From contig DNCM01000112.1 of the NCBI GenBank assembly GCA_003498085.1, positions 1-7,818 on the forward strand: a stretch of DNA of 7,818 nucleotides. Direction: 5' to 3'. The position numbers and the translations under genes are program-made. The notes beneath the pieces were generated by a model. It searched no databases. It saw only the letters and a list, made by a program, of their open reading frames with translations, and had not been told where the DNA came from. The first letter of the stretch is position 1; each line of letters opens with the position of its first letter. Source of the DNA: a bacterium (GTDB lineage Bacteria > UBA9089 > UBA9088). Positions 1-7,611 of the stretch are shown here, piece by piece.

Positions 1-108
1 GGCTATATTTCTACAATAAGAAGAACAGAATGTAATTGATGCAATAACTCTAATGTTTTCAAAGATAAACAATTTAAGAGTCTTATCTATGCTTATGATG
101 ATGGGTAG
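1..108. other. Intergenic DNA without a recognised gene
   Basis: No reading frame of convincing length or content occurs here. A plus-strand frame from ATG at 53 stays open for about 45 codons, but it runs through the repeat terminus and antisense to the truncated gene. It has no ribosome binding site and a low-complexity start. By the orientation of the terminus at 109-121 this stretch may be the inside of a repeat element that extends off the window. Confidence 0.4.
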
Positions 109-121
109 GCTGAATAGTTAC
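109..121 (+). repeat. Solo copy of the GCTGAATAGTTAC element terminus
   Basis: The 13 bases are identical, in the same orientation, to the right end of the element at 7785-7797. The match extends one base to the left as GGCTGAATAGTTAC, whose complement agrees with the left end at 7668-7680 apart from one missing T. By orientation this is a right-hand end, so the body of the element would lie in 1-108 and beyond the window. Its edge coincides with the point where the 27-codon frame stops. Confidence 0.6.
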
Positions 122-201
122 AAAAATTCAAAGCCTATCTTTCCTTCTTTACCAAGCCCTATTATCTCCTTGTCAAAAACCTTCCAATAAAAATCAGCCA
201 T
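118..201 (-). pseudogene. Truncated 5' end of a coupled downstream gene (27 codons)
   Basis: The ATG directly follows the stop of the protease gene (TAAATG), which suggests an operon with coupled translation. The frame reads MADFYWKVFDKEIIGLGKEG and then KIGFEFL before a TAA. That TAA lies inside the repeat terminus GTAACTATTCAGC (minus-strand reading of 109-121), so the stop is supplied by the repeat. The peptide is mixed charged and hydrophobic with no signal sequence, so it was probably the N-terminus of a cytoplasmic protein. I do not recognise its family. The alternative is that it is a chance short frame. The ribosome binding site, start codon and sensible composition favour a real gene interrupted after codon 26 or 27. 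Confidence 0.5.
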
Positions 202-3200
202 TTACTTCACCTTTACTGTAAAGCTTACTGTGCCTTCTTGGTTTGGTGCAACCTCTGGAATGAACCACTTAATCTTTGTTGCCTCGTCAGAAAAGACATC
301 TTGCCAAGCATTATTTACCCAATAACTTATTTTTACATCTTTCAATCCGCAATCCGCAATCAGCAATCCGCAATCCTTTGGTAACACCTCAATAATTACA
401 ACATCCGTTGCTGTGCTTAAACCAACATTTGTATATGTTATCGTATATGTTATTGTTCCGCCTTTTATAACCTTTGCCCTATTGGATGATTTGAAAATGG
501 TAATACTTGGCTTTGCTTCAGGGATAATAAAGAACGATGTTGTTGCATAGTAGTATAAGCAGGTTGCAGTAATTGTTTTTGTTCCTGGAGGCTGTTTTTC
601 TACCTTAAAATTTGTAGAAAATATGCCGTTTTTGTCTGTCTTGGGATAAGCAATGCCATAATGGGTTCCAAAATCAATCCTTACCTCTTTATCATATAGA
701 TAAAATACCCCGCCCTCAACCTTAACTTCACATCCAAAAGTTCCAGATGTAGGCTCTACCCTAATTACCCGAGAATCCTCTTTCCAACAGGTAAAGTTTT
801 GAAAGCCCATATCCATTAAAAGGGGATTATATGTTTTTACTGGAGGATTACAAATATATTCACCAAGATTTTTTGGGCTTACATTATAGCTATAACCAGA
901 GGGGAGATTTGAGAATTCATAAAACCCATTCTCATCAGTGTAAATATTTTTGTTAATATTGCCGTATATAAGAACCCTTATTCCCTCCATTGACTCACCA
1001 GTTACATTTCTTATATAACCCGATATAAAACATTTGTCTTTTGGAATAAAGAACCCTGTTCCTGCGGAATATAAACCCCTTGCTGTAATTAAAGTACTTC
1101 CATAAGGGTAATTGGGGGTTGTAAAATCGGCTGTAAATGTTCCCTGGCTTCCTGTGATTGCAGATGTAAAGGTATAATATGTCCCAAAATCAATGGTAAT
1201 ATTTTCATAAGCTAAAAACCCGATGCCCTCTATTTTAATCAATGAATTAGGATGTCCAAAGTTTGGAATTGCTTGAATAGAGGGAAGAATAATAAATGAA
1301 GAGGTAGCAAAAAGCGAAAGAGAGCTTGCAGTAATTATCTTTTCTCCACCTGTGGTAAGGCTAATGGTAAATGTCGCAAAAAAGAAACCATCATTATTTG
1401 TCATACCCGTTATAATTCCATTTTTGGTTCCAAAATCTATTGTTATTGTGCTTTGGGGAGCAAATCCGGCTATAAAGAAAGAAACCCCTGAGCCAATAGT
1501 ACCTGAGGAGGGATAGACAGAAATAATAGGCTTATTTTCAAAAGATACTATAACATCAGCATAACCAGAGATATCTCTATATCTTGATCTTGCAATTACC
1601 CTTCCCATCCCGGGCTCCATTGAGGCTGTAAAGAGTCCTTGCATTTTTTTCCCTTCTATTTTTCCTATTTGTCCTTCAACTTCCCAATCAAGCATAAGGT
1701 CTGGAAATGTATTTCCATATTTATCATAAGCCGTTGCTTCAAATAGCCAAACATTACCAGGCTTTATTCTGGCTAAAAGAGGAGAAACCTCTATTTTTTC
1801 TAAATATCTAATATCAGGTTCTACTATAACGGGGATAGAGGCTTTCCAAAACTCTCCGTAAAATGCACCTGCTGTTATTGTTCCCCTTCCTGTCTTATAT
1901 CCTGGAAGGAAGCAATTTCCATAAAATTCTCCAATGGTTGTTTTCAGGGAAACTGGGATTCCTTCCAAAATATTACCATTCTCATCCCTTATCTCACAGG
2001 ATACATTCCTCGTCCACCATTCACTTATCTTTATAACAAAAGGGTCTGGAGAAAGCTTTAATGATATTGAATTTGCAAGGGGTTTAAGTGATATTAACCT
2101 AACAAAAGGGGATTTAGAACCTATTGGGCAGTAAAAGTAGCAAGGATAAAAGAGCTTTCCATCCTTTCCAATTACTAAAGAGGTATAACTTTCAGCCCAG
2201 AACTGATATGAGATAGAATTCCAGGGATCCCAATACCATTTTAGCCTAAGGTCAGGGGTGAATGCATAGACAAGTCCGCAATTGGTTAGATACACATCCC
2301 CTTGAGCATCTACAACAGGTGGACAATAGAATCCAGAGCCTGGAAAATCTTTTGCAATAAATCTATATTTCTCCTTTCCGTCTAAATGAGAAATGCCATA
2401 AAGGGTGCGACCAGATGTAAGATAGATTGTGCCATCATGGGCTATTGCAGGGGAAGAACCCCCTATATCGCTTTTCCATAACAGGTCTCCAGACGGAGAA
2501 AGGCAATAAATTCTATCCCCAGAGACGATAATTGTTTCATCCTTTCCTATGGCAGGTGGATATAAAAAATCCGCACCGGAAAAACTTGTTGTTGTAATGA
2601 GCTTCTTTAAGAGAATAGTATATGTTCCTCCTATATCCCTTACACCATATAAAAATGTTTCACCAACACCCCTAGCTACAAAGTATATAGTATCATCACC
2701 TCCTATTGTAGGGTATGAAAAATATGGAACAAAAAAGGCACTTTTAGGGTCACCGACAAGCCTCCATTTTTCCATTCCATCTGGGCTTATTGCATACAAT
2801 AGCCTTGTTCCACCGCCAATATATATAGTTCCATCCCTTCCTACAACTGGTATTCCATATACATCTCCAGAAAACCTCCAGGAGAGTGTACCAAACGGCA
2901 AGATACAATGGAGTGTTTGAGAGGAAACAACCAAAATAGAGCCATCCCTTCCCAGGACAGGAGGACTTGATGGAGGATAACCTACATAATATTTCCACTT
3001 TACATCTCCATCTGGGGATACTGTCCAAAGGTAGTTATCGGGAAAAATAGTATAAACAGTTCCATCTGTGCCTATTCCAGAAGGAAATTTTGGAATTCCT
3101 GCTATTTGTGTTCCAGTAGCCCAATCTATTATGGGAAGGGGAGGTCCTTGAAAGTGCGACCTTCCCCTATGGCCTGCATCATATTGATATTGGCCCCATA

Positions 3201-6200
3201 TTGCTTCATCTGTTGATTTAGCTGTAAATTCTTGGGATTCCTGGGATAATGTGATATTATAGAATTTTCTCTCAATTGGACAAAAGAGATAGCCTATATC
3301 TTTTGGGGTTATGGTATATGTCCCTTGCTTTAAGCCATTAAACTCATAGTATCCTAAAGCATCTGTTTTTACTGTAAGAGAGCCATCACCAGATAGAATA
3401 AGGGTAATATCCTCCAAAGCCCTACCATATATATCCCTAATATTCCCCCATATTGAATATGGTTCATCAGAGTGTATTTGAAAGTCCTGATTTAATGTGT
3501 CATTCCATAATGGTATATAGGTTCTACTTGCAGGGGAAAACCAAAAGCCCTCTTTTTTTGGAATTAGGGTGTATGTCCCAAGGGGAAGGTTTGAAAACTT
3601 GTAATATCCCTTGTTATCTGTTGTTGTGGTTGCTGAAACAGGTCCAGATATAGTGAGAACCACATCTTCTACTATTCTCTTATCATCCGAAAATACAGGA
3701 AGGGTTTTTATTTCACCCGATAGGGTATAAGAACCACCTGGTCCTAAGGAGTATAAGCTACTCCCAGCACAAAAGTAGATATAACCCTCAGGTGAAATTG
3801 CACAAGAGGAGATGTAAGGACAATCTCCTAATACTTCTTGCCTCCATAAGGTAGTGCCATTATTGTCCAAGCAGTAGAAAAAATGGCTATTATCATTTAC
3901 TTCTCCCCTCTTTGAAACACCTACATATATTCTTCCAGATGGGTCTACTATTGGGGAAGAGGAGAAAGAATGTGCTCTATCGCCAAAACTCCATTTTACC
4001 TTTCCTTGAGGGTTAAGTGCATAAAAATAGCTTTCACCGGCAACATATATAGTTCCATCTGGCCCTATTGCAGGAGACCATACACGGCCACCAACTACAA
4101 ACCTCCATTTCATATTTCCATTAGAATCTATTGCATAGAGACAATGTATATCACCAATATAAATAGTGCCATTTGAAGCTATAACTGGTCCAGAATAGAG
4201 TATCTGGCTCTTGAGCACATACTCCCACTTTAAACTTCCATCAGGATTGATTGCATGAAGTGCCCCTCTACCATACCGACTTCCACCGTATGAACCGCAA
4301 TAAATTGTTCCATCTTCTCCAATACTTAACCCCTTCATTATCCAACCATTTTTTGTATCATATTTCCATATAATCTCTCCATCTTGATTTATACAATATA
4401 CAATGCCATCCCATCCTCCAACATATATCCTTCCTTCTTTGTCTAGGACAGGAGAAGAACTTGAGATATCATTACTTTCTCCAATTGGTAACTTCCACTT
4501 CATTAACCCATCGGGTGCTACTGCATAGACATAATGCCTCCAATTACCAATTGTCTTATCATATTCGTATCCAAGGGCATATATTGTTCCATCCCTACCA
4601 ATAGCTGATGCACATTTTACCCTTACCCACCTAGCCTCTCCCTTCCACTGGAACTTTAAGGTTCCATCTTTTCTTAAAGCATAATTTCCATAGAAAATGC
4701 TTCCATCATACCCTATCACAGGAGGAGGAGGGTTAAACATTCCATAATCTACCCCATAACTCCACTTCTTGTTGGGATAAGCAAAGCCAGAATAAGGGCT
4801 CTGGCGCATTCTGTTTCTGTCAAACCCCTCCATTGGCCAGATTGCATCCTTATCCTCTATTTTATAGAAATTCTGATTTTGGTATGACTGAATTAATAAT
4901 GTATAGGTTTTTGATTCTAGACTAAAGCTATAAGTGCCAAGATAGGGGATAATTGTGTAGGTTCCAACAAGAAGCCCTGAGAATTCATAATAACCATCAG
5001 GTTTTGTAAGATAGCTTCCTTCTTTATCGCCTTTGAGGATAACCTCTGCCCCTTCAATAGGATTACCTGAGGCATCCTTGATATAGCCAGAAAGAGAATG
5101 GGGTGGAATGATACAGAAGGAAGATGTGCTGATAAGATGAGAAAAAAGCCCTCTGGCTGTTATTATTTTTGTTCCTACGCTTTGAGAGTCAACCTCAAAC
5201 TTAACAGAAAATTCTCCAATTGCATTGGTCCTGCAGGTTGTAATGGTTTGTGTTTTACCAAAATCAATCTGGATTACCTCATTTGCACCAAATCCATTTC
5301 CCGCCACATCCACAATGGATTTAACAGTTCCATAAAGAGGAAAAACCTTATAAAAATGGCAGATGGATGTAAAATTCTGGTCATATTTATTGGAATTTAA
5401 GGGTTTGTATGTTTTTGAGGAAGGGGTAAAGATGTAGTTTGGTTTATATGGAGAAAGGGCATAGTCCTCTGATATGAGGGAGATAAACTCAAAGTATCCA
5501 GAGAAATTTGTAATGGCTTTCTTTTTTGTTATTCCCACAAGATTCATCTCCACGTCTTCAATCCCTACACTTTGGGATGTCATTACATAACCAGAGATAG
5601 AGTAGATAACACTTGGGATAAGATAAAAATCTAGTGTAGTTGGTCCCTTTACATAGATTGTTGTTGTAGTAGAAAAACATCCATCCCTCTCTGCCATTAT
5701 TGTATATGTTCCCTCATTTAATAATGGAAGAACATAGGTTCCAGAAGGGGATGTTGTTGCAGAGCCTTCTCCTAAGATTATCCTTACTGTTGCATTGTTT
5801 ATTGGCTCATTATTATCAGCCCTTAAGACCTTTCCAAATAAAACATTGGCACAAGAACCCTCCATCTTCATTTCTGGGTCTCCCAATAAATTAAGGCAGA
5901 ACATAATCCATCTGTATGGATCATCTGAATTTGACTTTGGAATGAAAACAACCTTTGACTGATGAAATACCCGACCTAGATGAACATATCCTTCCTTAAA
6001 GTATTTTTTGAAAAACTCTATATCATATTCCCCTGAGTATTTCTTTACGTTTTCCCTTGAATACCAGCCATACCTTGAGTTTCCAATGAATGCCACAGCA
6101 CCACCATTTGGATTTGTAATAAAATGCTCACCTATTGAGTCTGATACCTCAAACTTTCCTGGAAAACAACCCAGGGTGTAAAAGATAAATGGTTTATCCT

Positions 6201-7575
6201 TATTTGTTAGGCTACCTACATCGGATATTTCAAATGGAGGCACAATCCAATGATTCGCATGACCTGCATGATTTATTAGATCAACACCCTGATTTATATA
6301 ATCAATTATCCTGGCTTTGCTTACCCCTTCTTTTGACTCATACTCCTTATAAATGGTATAAAATGTTGGGGTATATGTTGCTATATCTTCCTTTATATCT
6401 ACACAATCAGATTCAGCATCAGCCATCCAGGCAATGAGGAGCTCTTTTAGAACCTCTTGATATGTAAAGATTTTTCGGATAAATGTCTCTACCTCTACTG
6501 TTGTATTTACAGGCGCCCTTCCCACATAGACCTCTGGAAAAAGGTCAACATCATCTGTTAATTCGCCAAAGATATTGTCATTATCCTTATCCCAGCTTCC
6601 ATCAAGGCAGGAAAAGTATAAATCACAGGGGATATTTGAATCAATTATCTGATCTCCAACATTTGCATAAACACCACGATATGGAACAACCTCAACATCA
6701 CCCCCTAAAAGGACATACTCTGTGCCATAGTATGTGTAATAGTCCTTGATAAAATTCCTAATTTTTTCTTGATTATCCCTTCCTGAATATGCCTCATATA
6801 TCCACTGGGTTGTTACTATTTTTGCCGTAAGCCCTTTTAAGATTTTGTGGTCAATCAATGGCTGGAATGATGAAGCCAAAGATTGGTCTGTGATTACAAT
6901 GTATTGGTGAAAAGTGGAGAGTGGAGAGTGGAGAGTAGAGAGTTTTTTGTAGGAAGAAAGAATATCTTGGTTTTCTATCAAGCCTTTTAATGTTTTCTCG
7001 TCTTCTGTTTTTCCTCTAAAGAATTCTGGTGTTGATAAAATCTTCTGCGTTTTAAGGGTTATCTCTATCTGGACAGATTTATTCCAATAAAGCCTTTTTC
7101 CATCGCATTGTGCCGCAAAGACATTTATGGGAAGCAAAGAATACCCTCTAAACCTTTGTATTGGGTCAATGGTTGCTATGCTTTCGGGGAAAATACCATT
7201 AAAAGATTTAGGATTTAGGATTTCGGATTTCGGATTTTCAGAAATAGGGATTGGCGGAGAGACTAAAGAAATATTGTATTCTCCTTCTATTTGGACTTGC
7301 TTTGTAACTATCCTTATATCCTTTACTAATACATTTGGTGGTAAAGCCAAGAATAAATGCTTTATGGGAAGCTGTGGTCTCTCTGGGGTATATGAATCTT
7401 CGCAGCCTCTTGAGCTTACAACAGAATATGTTCCGTTTTCTCTTATCTCTAATGGAGAAAAGTCTACACTTACCGATATAACATCTGCCTCAAACCCTGT
7501 TTTTATCTCTAAAGAAAATGCCTGCCCTACAAAAAACAACAACCAAAAACTAACAACCAATAAAATTTTCTTCAT
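202..7575 (-). CDS. Giant secreted gingipain-like (peptidase C25) multidomain protein
   Basis: A predicted exported cysteine endopeptidase of 2457 residues. Residues 1-21 are a Sec signal peptide (MKK, hydrophobic core, likely cleavage after GQA or AFS). Residues 22-210 resemble a C25 propeptide. Residues 222-572 are the protease, with an acidic probable Ca site at D329-E338, catalytic His439 in HAGHANHW, catalytic Cys470 in LGCFPGKF, and the usual end LLGDPEM. CarboxypepD_reg-like units lie at about 574-654, 657-738, 826-905, 1281-1368, 1371-1453 and 2179-2263. IPT/TIG-like units with an IDFG motif lie at 741-823, 2015-2098, 2099-2178 and 2268-2352. Beta-propellers are at about 910-1280 and 1458-1830, Ig-like units at 1835-1918 and 1922-2012, and a DUF11-like unit at 2356-2457. 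No transmembrane tail, sortase motif or type IX sorting domain is visible, so the location (free or cell-associated) is unknown. The start is chosen because the signal peptide begins there. No Shine-Dalgarno precedes it. The substrate is unknown; C25 activity is inferred from the dyad. Confidence 0.93.
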   Translation of the reverse strand: MKKILLVVSFWLLFFVGQAFSLEIKTGFEADVISVSVDFSPLEIRENGTYSVVSSRGCEDSYTPERPQLPIKHLFLALPPNVLVKDIRIVTKQVQIEGEYNISLVSPPIPISENPKSEILNPKSFNGIFPESIATIDPIQRFRGYSLLPINVFAAQCDGKRLYWNKSVQIEITLKTQKILSTPEFFRGKTEDEKTLKGLIENQDILSSYKKLSTLHSPLSTFHQYIVITDQSLASSFQPLIDHKILKGLTAKIVTTQWIYEAYSGRDNQEKIRNFIKDYYTYYGTEYVLLGGDVEVVPYRGVYANVGDQIIDSNIPCDLYFSCLDGSWDKDNDNIFGELTDDVDLFPEVYVGRAPVNTTVEVETFIRKIFTYQEVLKELLIAWMADAESDCVDIKEDIATYTPTFYTIYKEYESKEGVSKARIIDYINQGVDLINHAGHANHWIVPPFEISDVGSLTNKDKPFIFYTLGCFPGKFEVSDSIGEHFITNPNGGAVAFIGNSRYGWYSRENVKKYSGEYDIEFFKKYFKEGYVHLGRVFHQSKVVFIPKSNSDDPYRWIMFCLNLLGDPEMKMEGSCANVLFGKVLRADNNEPINNATVRIILGEGSATTSPSGTYVLPLLNEGTYTIMAERDGCFSTTTTIYVKGPTTLDFYLIPSVIYSISGYVMTSQSVGIEDVEMNLVGITKKKAITNFSGYFEFISLISEDYALSPYKPNYIFTPSSKTYKPLNSNKYDQNFTSICHFYKVFPLYGTVKSIVDVAGNGFGANEVIQIDFGKTQTITTCRTNAIGEFSVKFEVDSQSVGTKIITARGLFSHLISTSSFCIIPPHSLSGYIKDASGNPIEGAEVILKGDKEGSYLTKPDGYYEFSGLLVGTYTIIPYLGTYSFSLESKTYTLLIQSYQNQNFYKIEDKDAIWPMEGFDRNRMRQSPYSGFAYPNKKWSYGVDYGMFNPPPPVIGYDGSIFYGNYALRKDGTLKFQWKGEARWVRVKCASAIGRDGTIYALGYEYDKTIGNWRHYVYAVAPDGLMKWKLPIGESNDISSSSPVLDKEGRIYVGGWDGIVYCINQDGEIIWKYDTKNGWIMKGLSIGEDGTIYCGSYGGSRYGRGALHAINPDGSLKWEYVLKSQILYSGPVIASNGTIYIGDIHCLYAIDSNGNMKWRFVVGGRVWSPAIGPDGTIYVAGESYFYALNPQGKVKWSFGDRAHSFSSSPIVDPSGRIYVGVSKRGEVNDNSHFFYCLDNNGTTLWRQEVLGDCPYISSCAISPEGYIYFCAGSSLYSLGPGGSYTLSGEIKTLPVFSDDKRIVEDVVLTISGPVSATTTTDNKGYYKFSNLPLGTYTLIPKKEGFWFSPASRTYIPLWNDTLNQDFQIHSDEPYSIWGNIRDIYGRALEDITLILSGDGSLTVKTDALGYYEFNGLKQGTYTITPKDIGYLFCPIERKFYNITLSQESQEFTAKSTDEAIWGQYQYDAGHRGRSHFQGPPLPIIDWATGTQIAGIPKFPSGIGTDGTVYTIFPDNYLWTVSPDGDVKWKYYVGYPPSSPPVLGRDGSILVVSSQTLHCILPFGTLSWRFSGDVYGIPVVGRDGTIYIGGGTRLLYAISPDGMEKWRLVGDPKSAFFVPYFSYPTIGGDDTIYFVARGVGETFLYGVRDIGGTYTILLKKLITTTSFSGADFLYPPAIGKDETIIVSGDRIYCLSPSGDLLWKSDIGGSSPAIAHDGTIYLTSGRTLYGISHLDGKEKYRFIAKDFPGSGFYCPPVVDAQGDVYLTNCGLVYAFTPDLRLKWYWDPWNSISYQFWAESYTSLVIGKDGKLFYPCYFYCPIGSKSPFVRLISLKPLANSISLKLSPDPFVIKISEWWTRNVSCEIRDENGNILEGIPVSLKTTIGEFYGNCFLPGYKTGRGTITAGAFYGEFWKASIPVIVEPDIRYLEKIEVSPLLARIKPGNVWLFEATAYDKYGNTFPDLMLDWEVEGQIGKIEGKKMQGLFTASMEPGMGRVIARSRYRDISGYADVIVSFENKPIISVYPSSGTIGSGVSFFIAGFAPQSTITIDFGTKNGIITGMTNNDGFFFATFTISLTTGGEKIITASSLSLFATSSFIILPSIQAIPNFGHPNSLIKIEGIGFLAYENITIDFGTYYTFTSAITGSQGTFTADFTTPNYPYGSTLITARGLYSAGTGFFIPKDKCFISGYIRNVTGESMEGIRVLIYGNINKNIYTDENGFYEFSNLPSGYSYNVSPKNLGEYICNPPVKTYNPLLMDMGFQNFTCWKEDSRVIRVEPTSGTFGCEVKVEGGVFYLYDKEVRIDFGTHYGIAYPKTDKNGIFSTNFKVEKQPPGTKTITATCLYYYATTSFFIIPEAKPSITIFKSSNRAKVIKGGTITYTITYTNVGLSTATDVVIIEVLPKDCGLLIADCGLKDVKISYWVNNAWQDVFSDEATKIKWFIPEVAPNQEGTVSFTVKVK
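208..213 (-). promoter_or_regulatory. Shine-Dalgarno-like AAGGTG for the downstream frame
   Basis: AAGGTG lies within the last codons of the protease gene, 6 nt ahead of the ATG at 201-199. It decides the start of the 27-codon frame and supports translational coupling. By contrast, the protease gene itself has no such motif. Confidence 0.45.
343..376 (-). repeat. Heptanucleotide array, unit CAATCCG, in frame
   Basis: Five adjacent 7-bp units on the plus strand: CAATCCG twice, CAATCAG once, CAATCCG once, and a last partial CAATCC. On the coding strand it is translated as DCGLLIADCGL (residues 2401-2411), with a 7-residue period because three units make 21 bp. It sits in the DUF11-like unit, between the strand ending EVLPK and the segment KDVKISYWV. 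Confidence 0.85.
2086..3465 (-). repeat. Module copy 2: CarboxypepD_reg unit plus beta-propeller
   Basis: Encodes residues 1371-1830, with the same order as copy 1. A unit PYSIWGNIRD...QEFTA is followed by the linker DEAIW....D...R, then eight propeller motifs beginning near residues 1498, 1538, 1576, 1621, 1673, 1708, 1752 and 1799. The shared linker and order suggest duplication of the whole module, long diverged, since the DNA copies are not closely similar. Confidence 0.72.
3733..5100 (-). repeat. Module copy 1: CarboxypepD_reg unit plus beta-propeller
   Basis: Encodes residues 826-1281. The regulatory-like unit begins HSLSGYIKD and ends near QNFYKI. A linker with DAIW and a following D..R then leads into eight recurrences of the propeller motif P-x-I-G-x-D-G-T-I-Y-x-G ... 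L-Y-A-I-x-P-D-G-x-x-K-W. The recurrences start near residues 952, 990, 1041, 1083, 1129, 1167, 1207 and 1257; the last is only half a unit, so seven or eight blades are possible. The motif resembles PQQ-like/BamB-type blades. I see no evidence for cofactor binding, and a protein- or glycan-recognition role is inference. Confidence 0.75.
6913..6943 (-). repeat. Heptanucleotide array, unit AGTGGAG, in frame
   Basis: Three perfect AGTGGAG units, then AGTAGAG and a partial AGT, on the plus strand. The coding strand reads KLSTLHSPLST (residues 211-221), with the period-7 pattern LSTLHSP LST. It lies exactly between the propeptide-like region and the first strand of the protease domain (QYIVITD). 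Confidence 0.88.
7205..7239 (-). repeat. Heptanucleotide array, unit GATTTMG, in frame
   Basis: Units GATTTAG twice, GATTTCG twice, then a degenerate GATTTTC, on the plus strand. Translated as ENPKSEILNPKS (residues 113-124), with the period-7 peptide NPKSEIL / NPKSF. It sits in a probable loop of the propeptide-like region, after the proline-rich stretch SPPIPIS. Confidence 0.88.
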
Positions 7576-7582
7576 TGCTTTA

Positions 7583-7611
7583 ATAATAATCTATAAATCA
7601 CTAAATGTCAA
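7583..7611 (-). promoter_or_regulatory. Sigma70-type promoter of the protease gene, possibly leaderless
   Basis: On the minus strand TTGACA (7611-7606) is followed after exactly 17 nt by TATTAT (7588-7583). Seven nucleotides separate the -10 box from the ATG at 7575, so transcription would begin at or within a base or two of the start codon. This agrees with the lack of a Shine-Dalgarno (the bases before ATG are TTAAAGCA). AT-rich DNA yields chance -10 boxes, but a perfect -35 at ideal spacing is less likely by chance. Confidence 0.6.

Noticed and set aside
53..190. Plus-strand frame of about 45 codons in the left flank
   Set aside because: It runs through the repeat terminus and opposite the truncated coupled frame, and has methionine-rich, low-complexity content and no ribosome binding site.
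1..201. Rho-independent terminator after the protease gene
   Set aside because: I found no GC-rich hairpin followed by a T-run on the minus strand. The stop is directly followed by a coupled start, so no terminator is expected there.
202..510. Type IX secretion C-terminal sorting domain or membrane anchor at the protein's end
   Set aside because: The last about 100 residues fit a DUF11-like unit ending on its final strand (TVSFTVKVK). No hydrophobic tail, LPXTG-like motif or typical sorting-domain glycine pattern is visible.
2549..2920. Plus-strand 123-codon open frame and other antisense frames inside the giant gene
   Set aside because: They lie entirely opposite a continuous, domain-rich coding sequence and show low-complexity translations reflecting the repeated propeller codons.
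2086..4850. True PQQ-dependent dehydrogenase domains
   Set aside because: Only the blade motif resembles quinoproteins. The cofactor-binding and catalytic residues of PQQ dehydrogenases are not recognisable, so the domains are described as propellers of unknown ligand.
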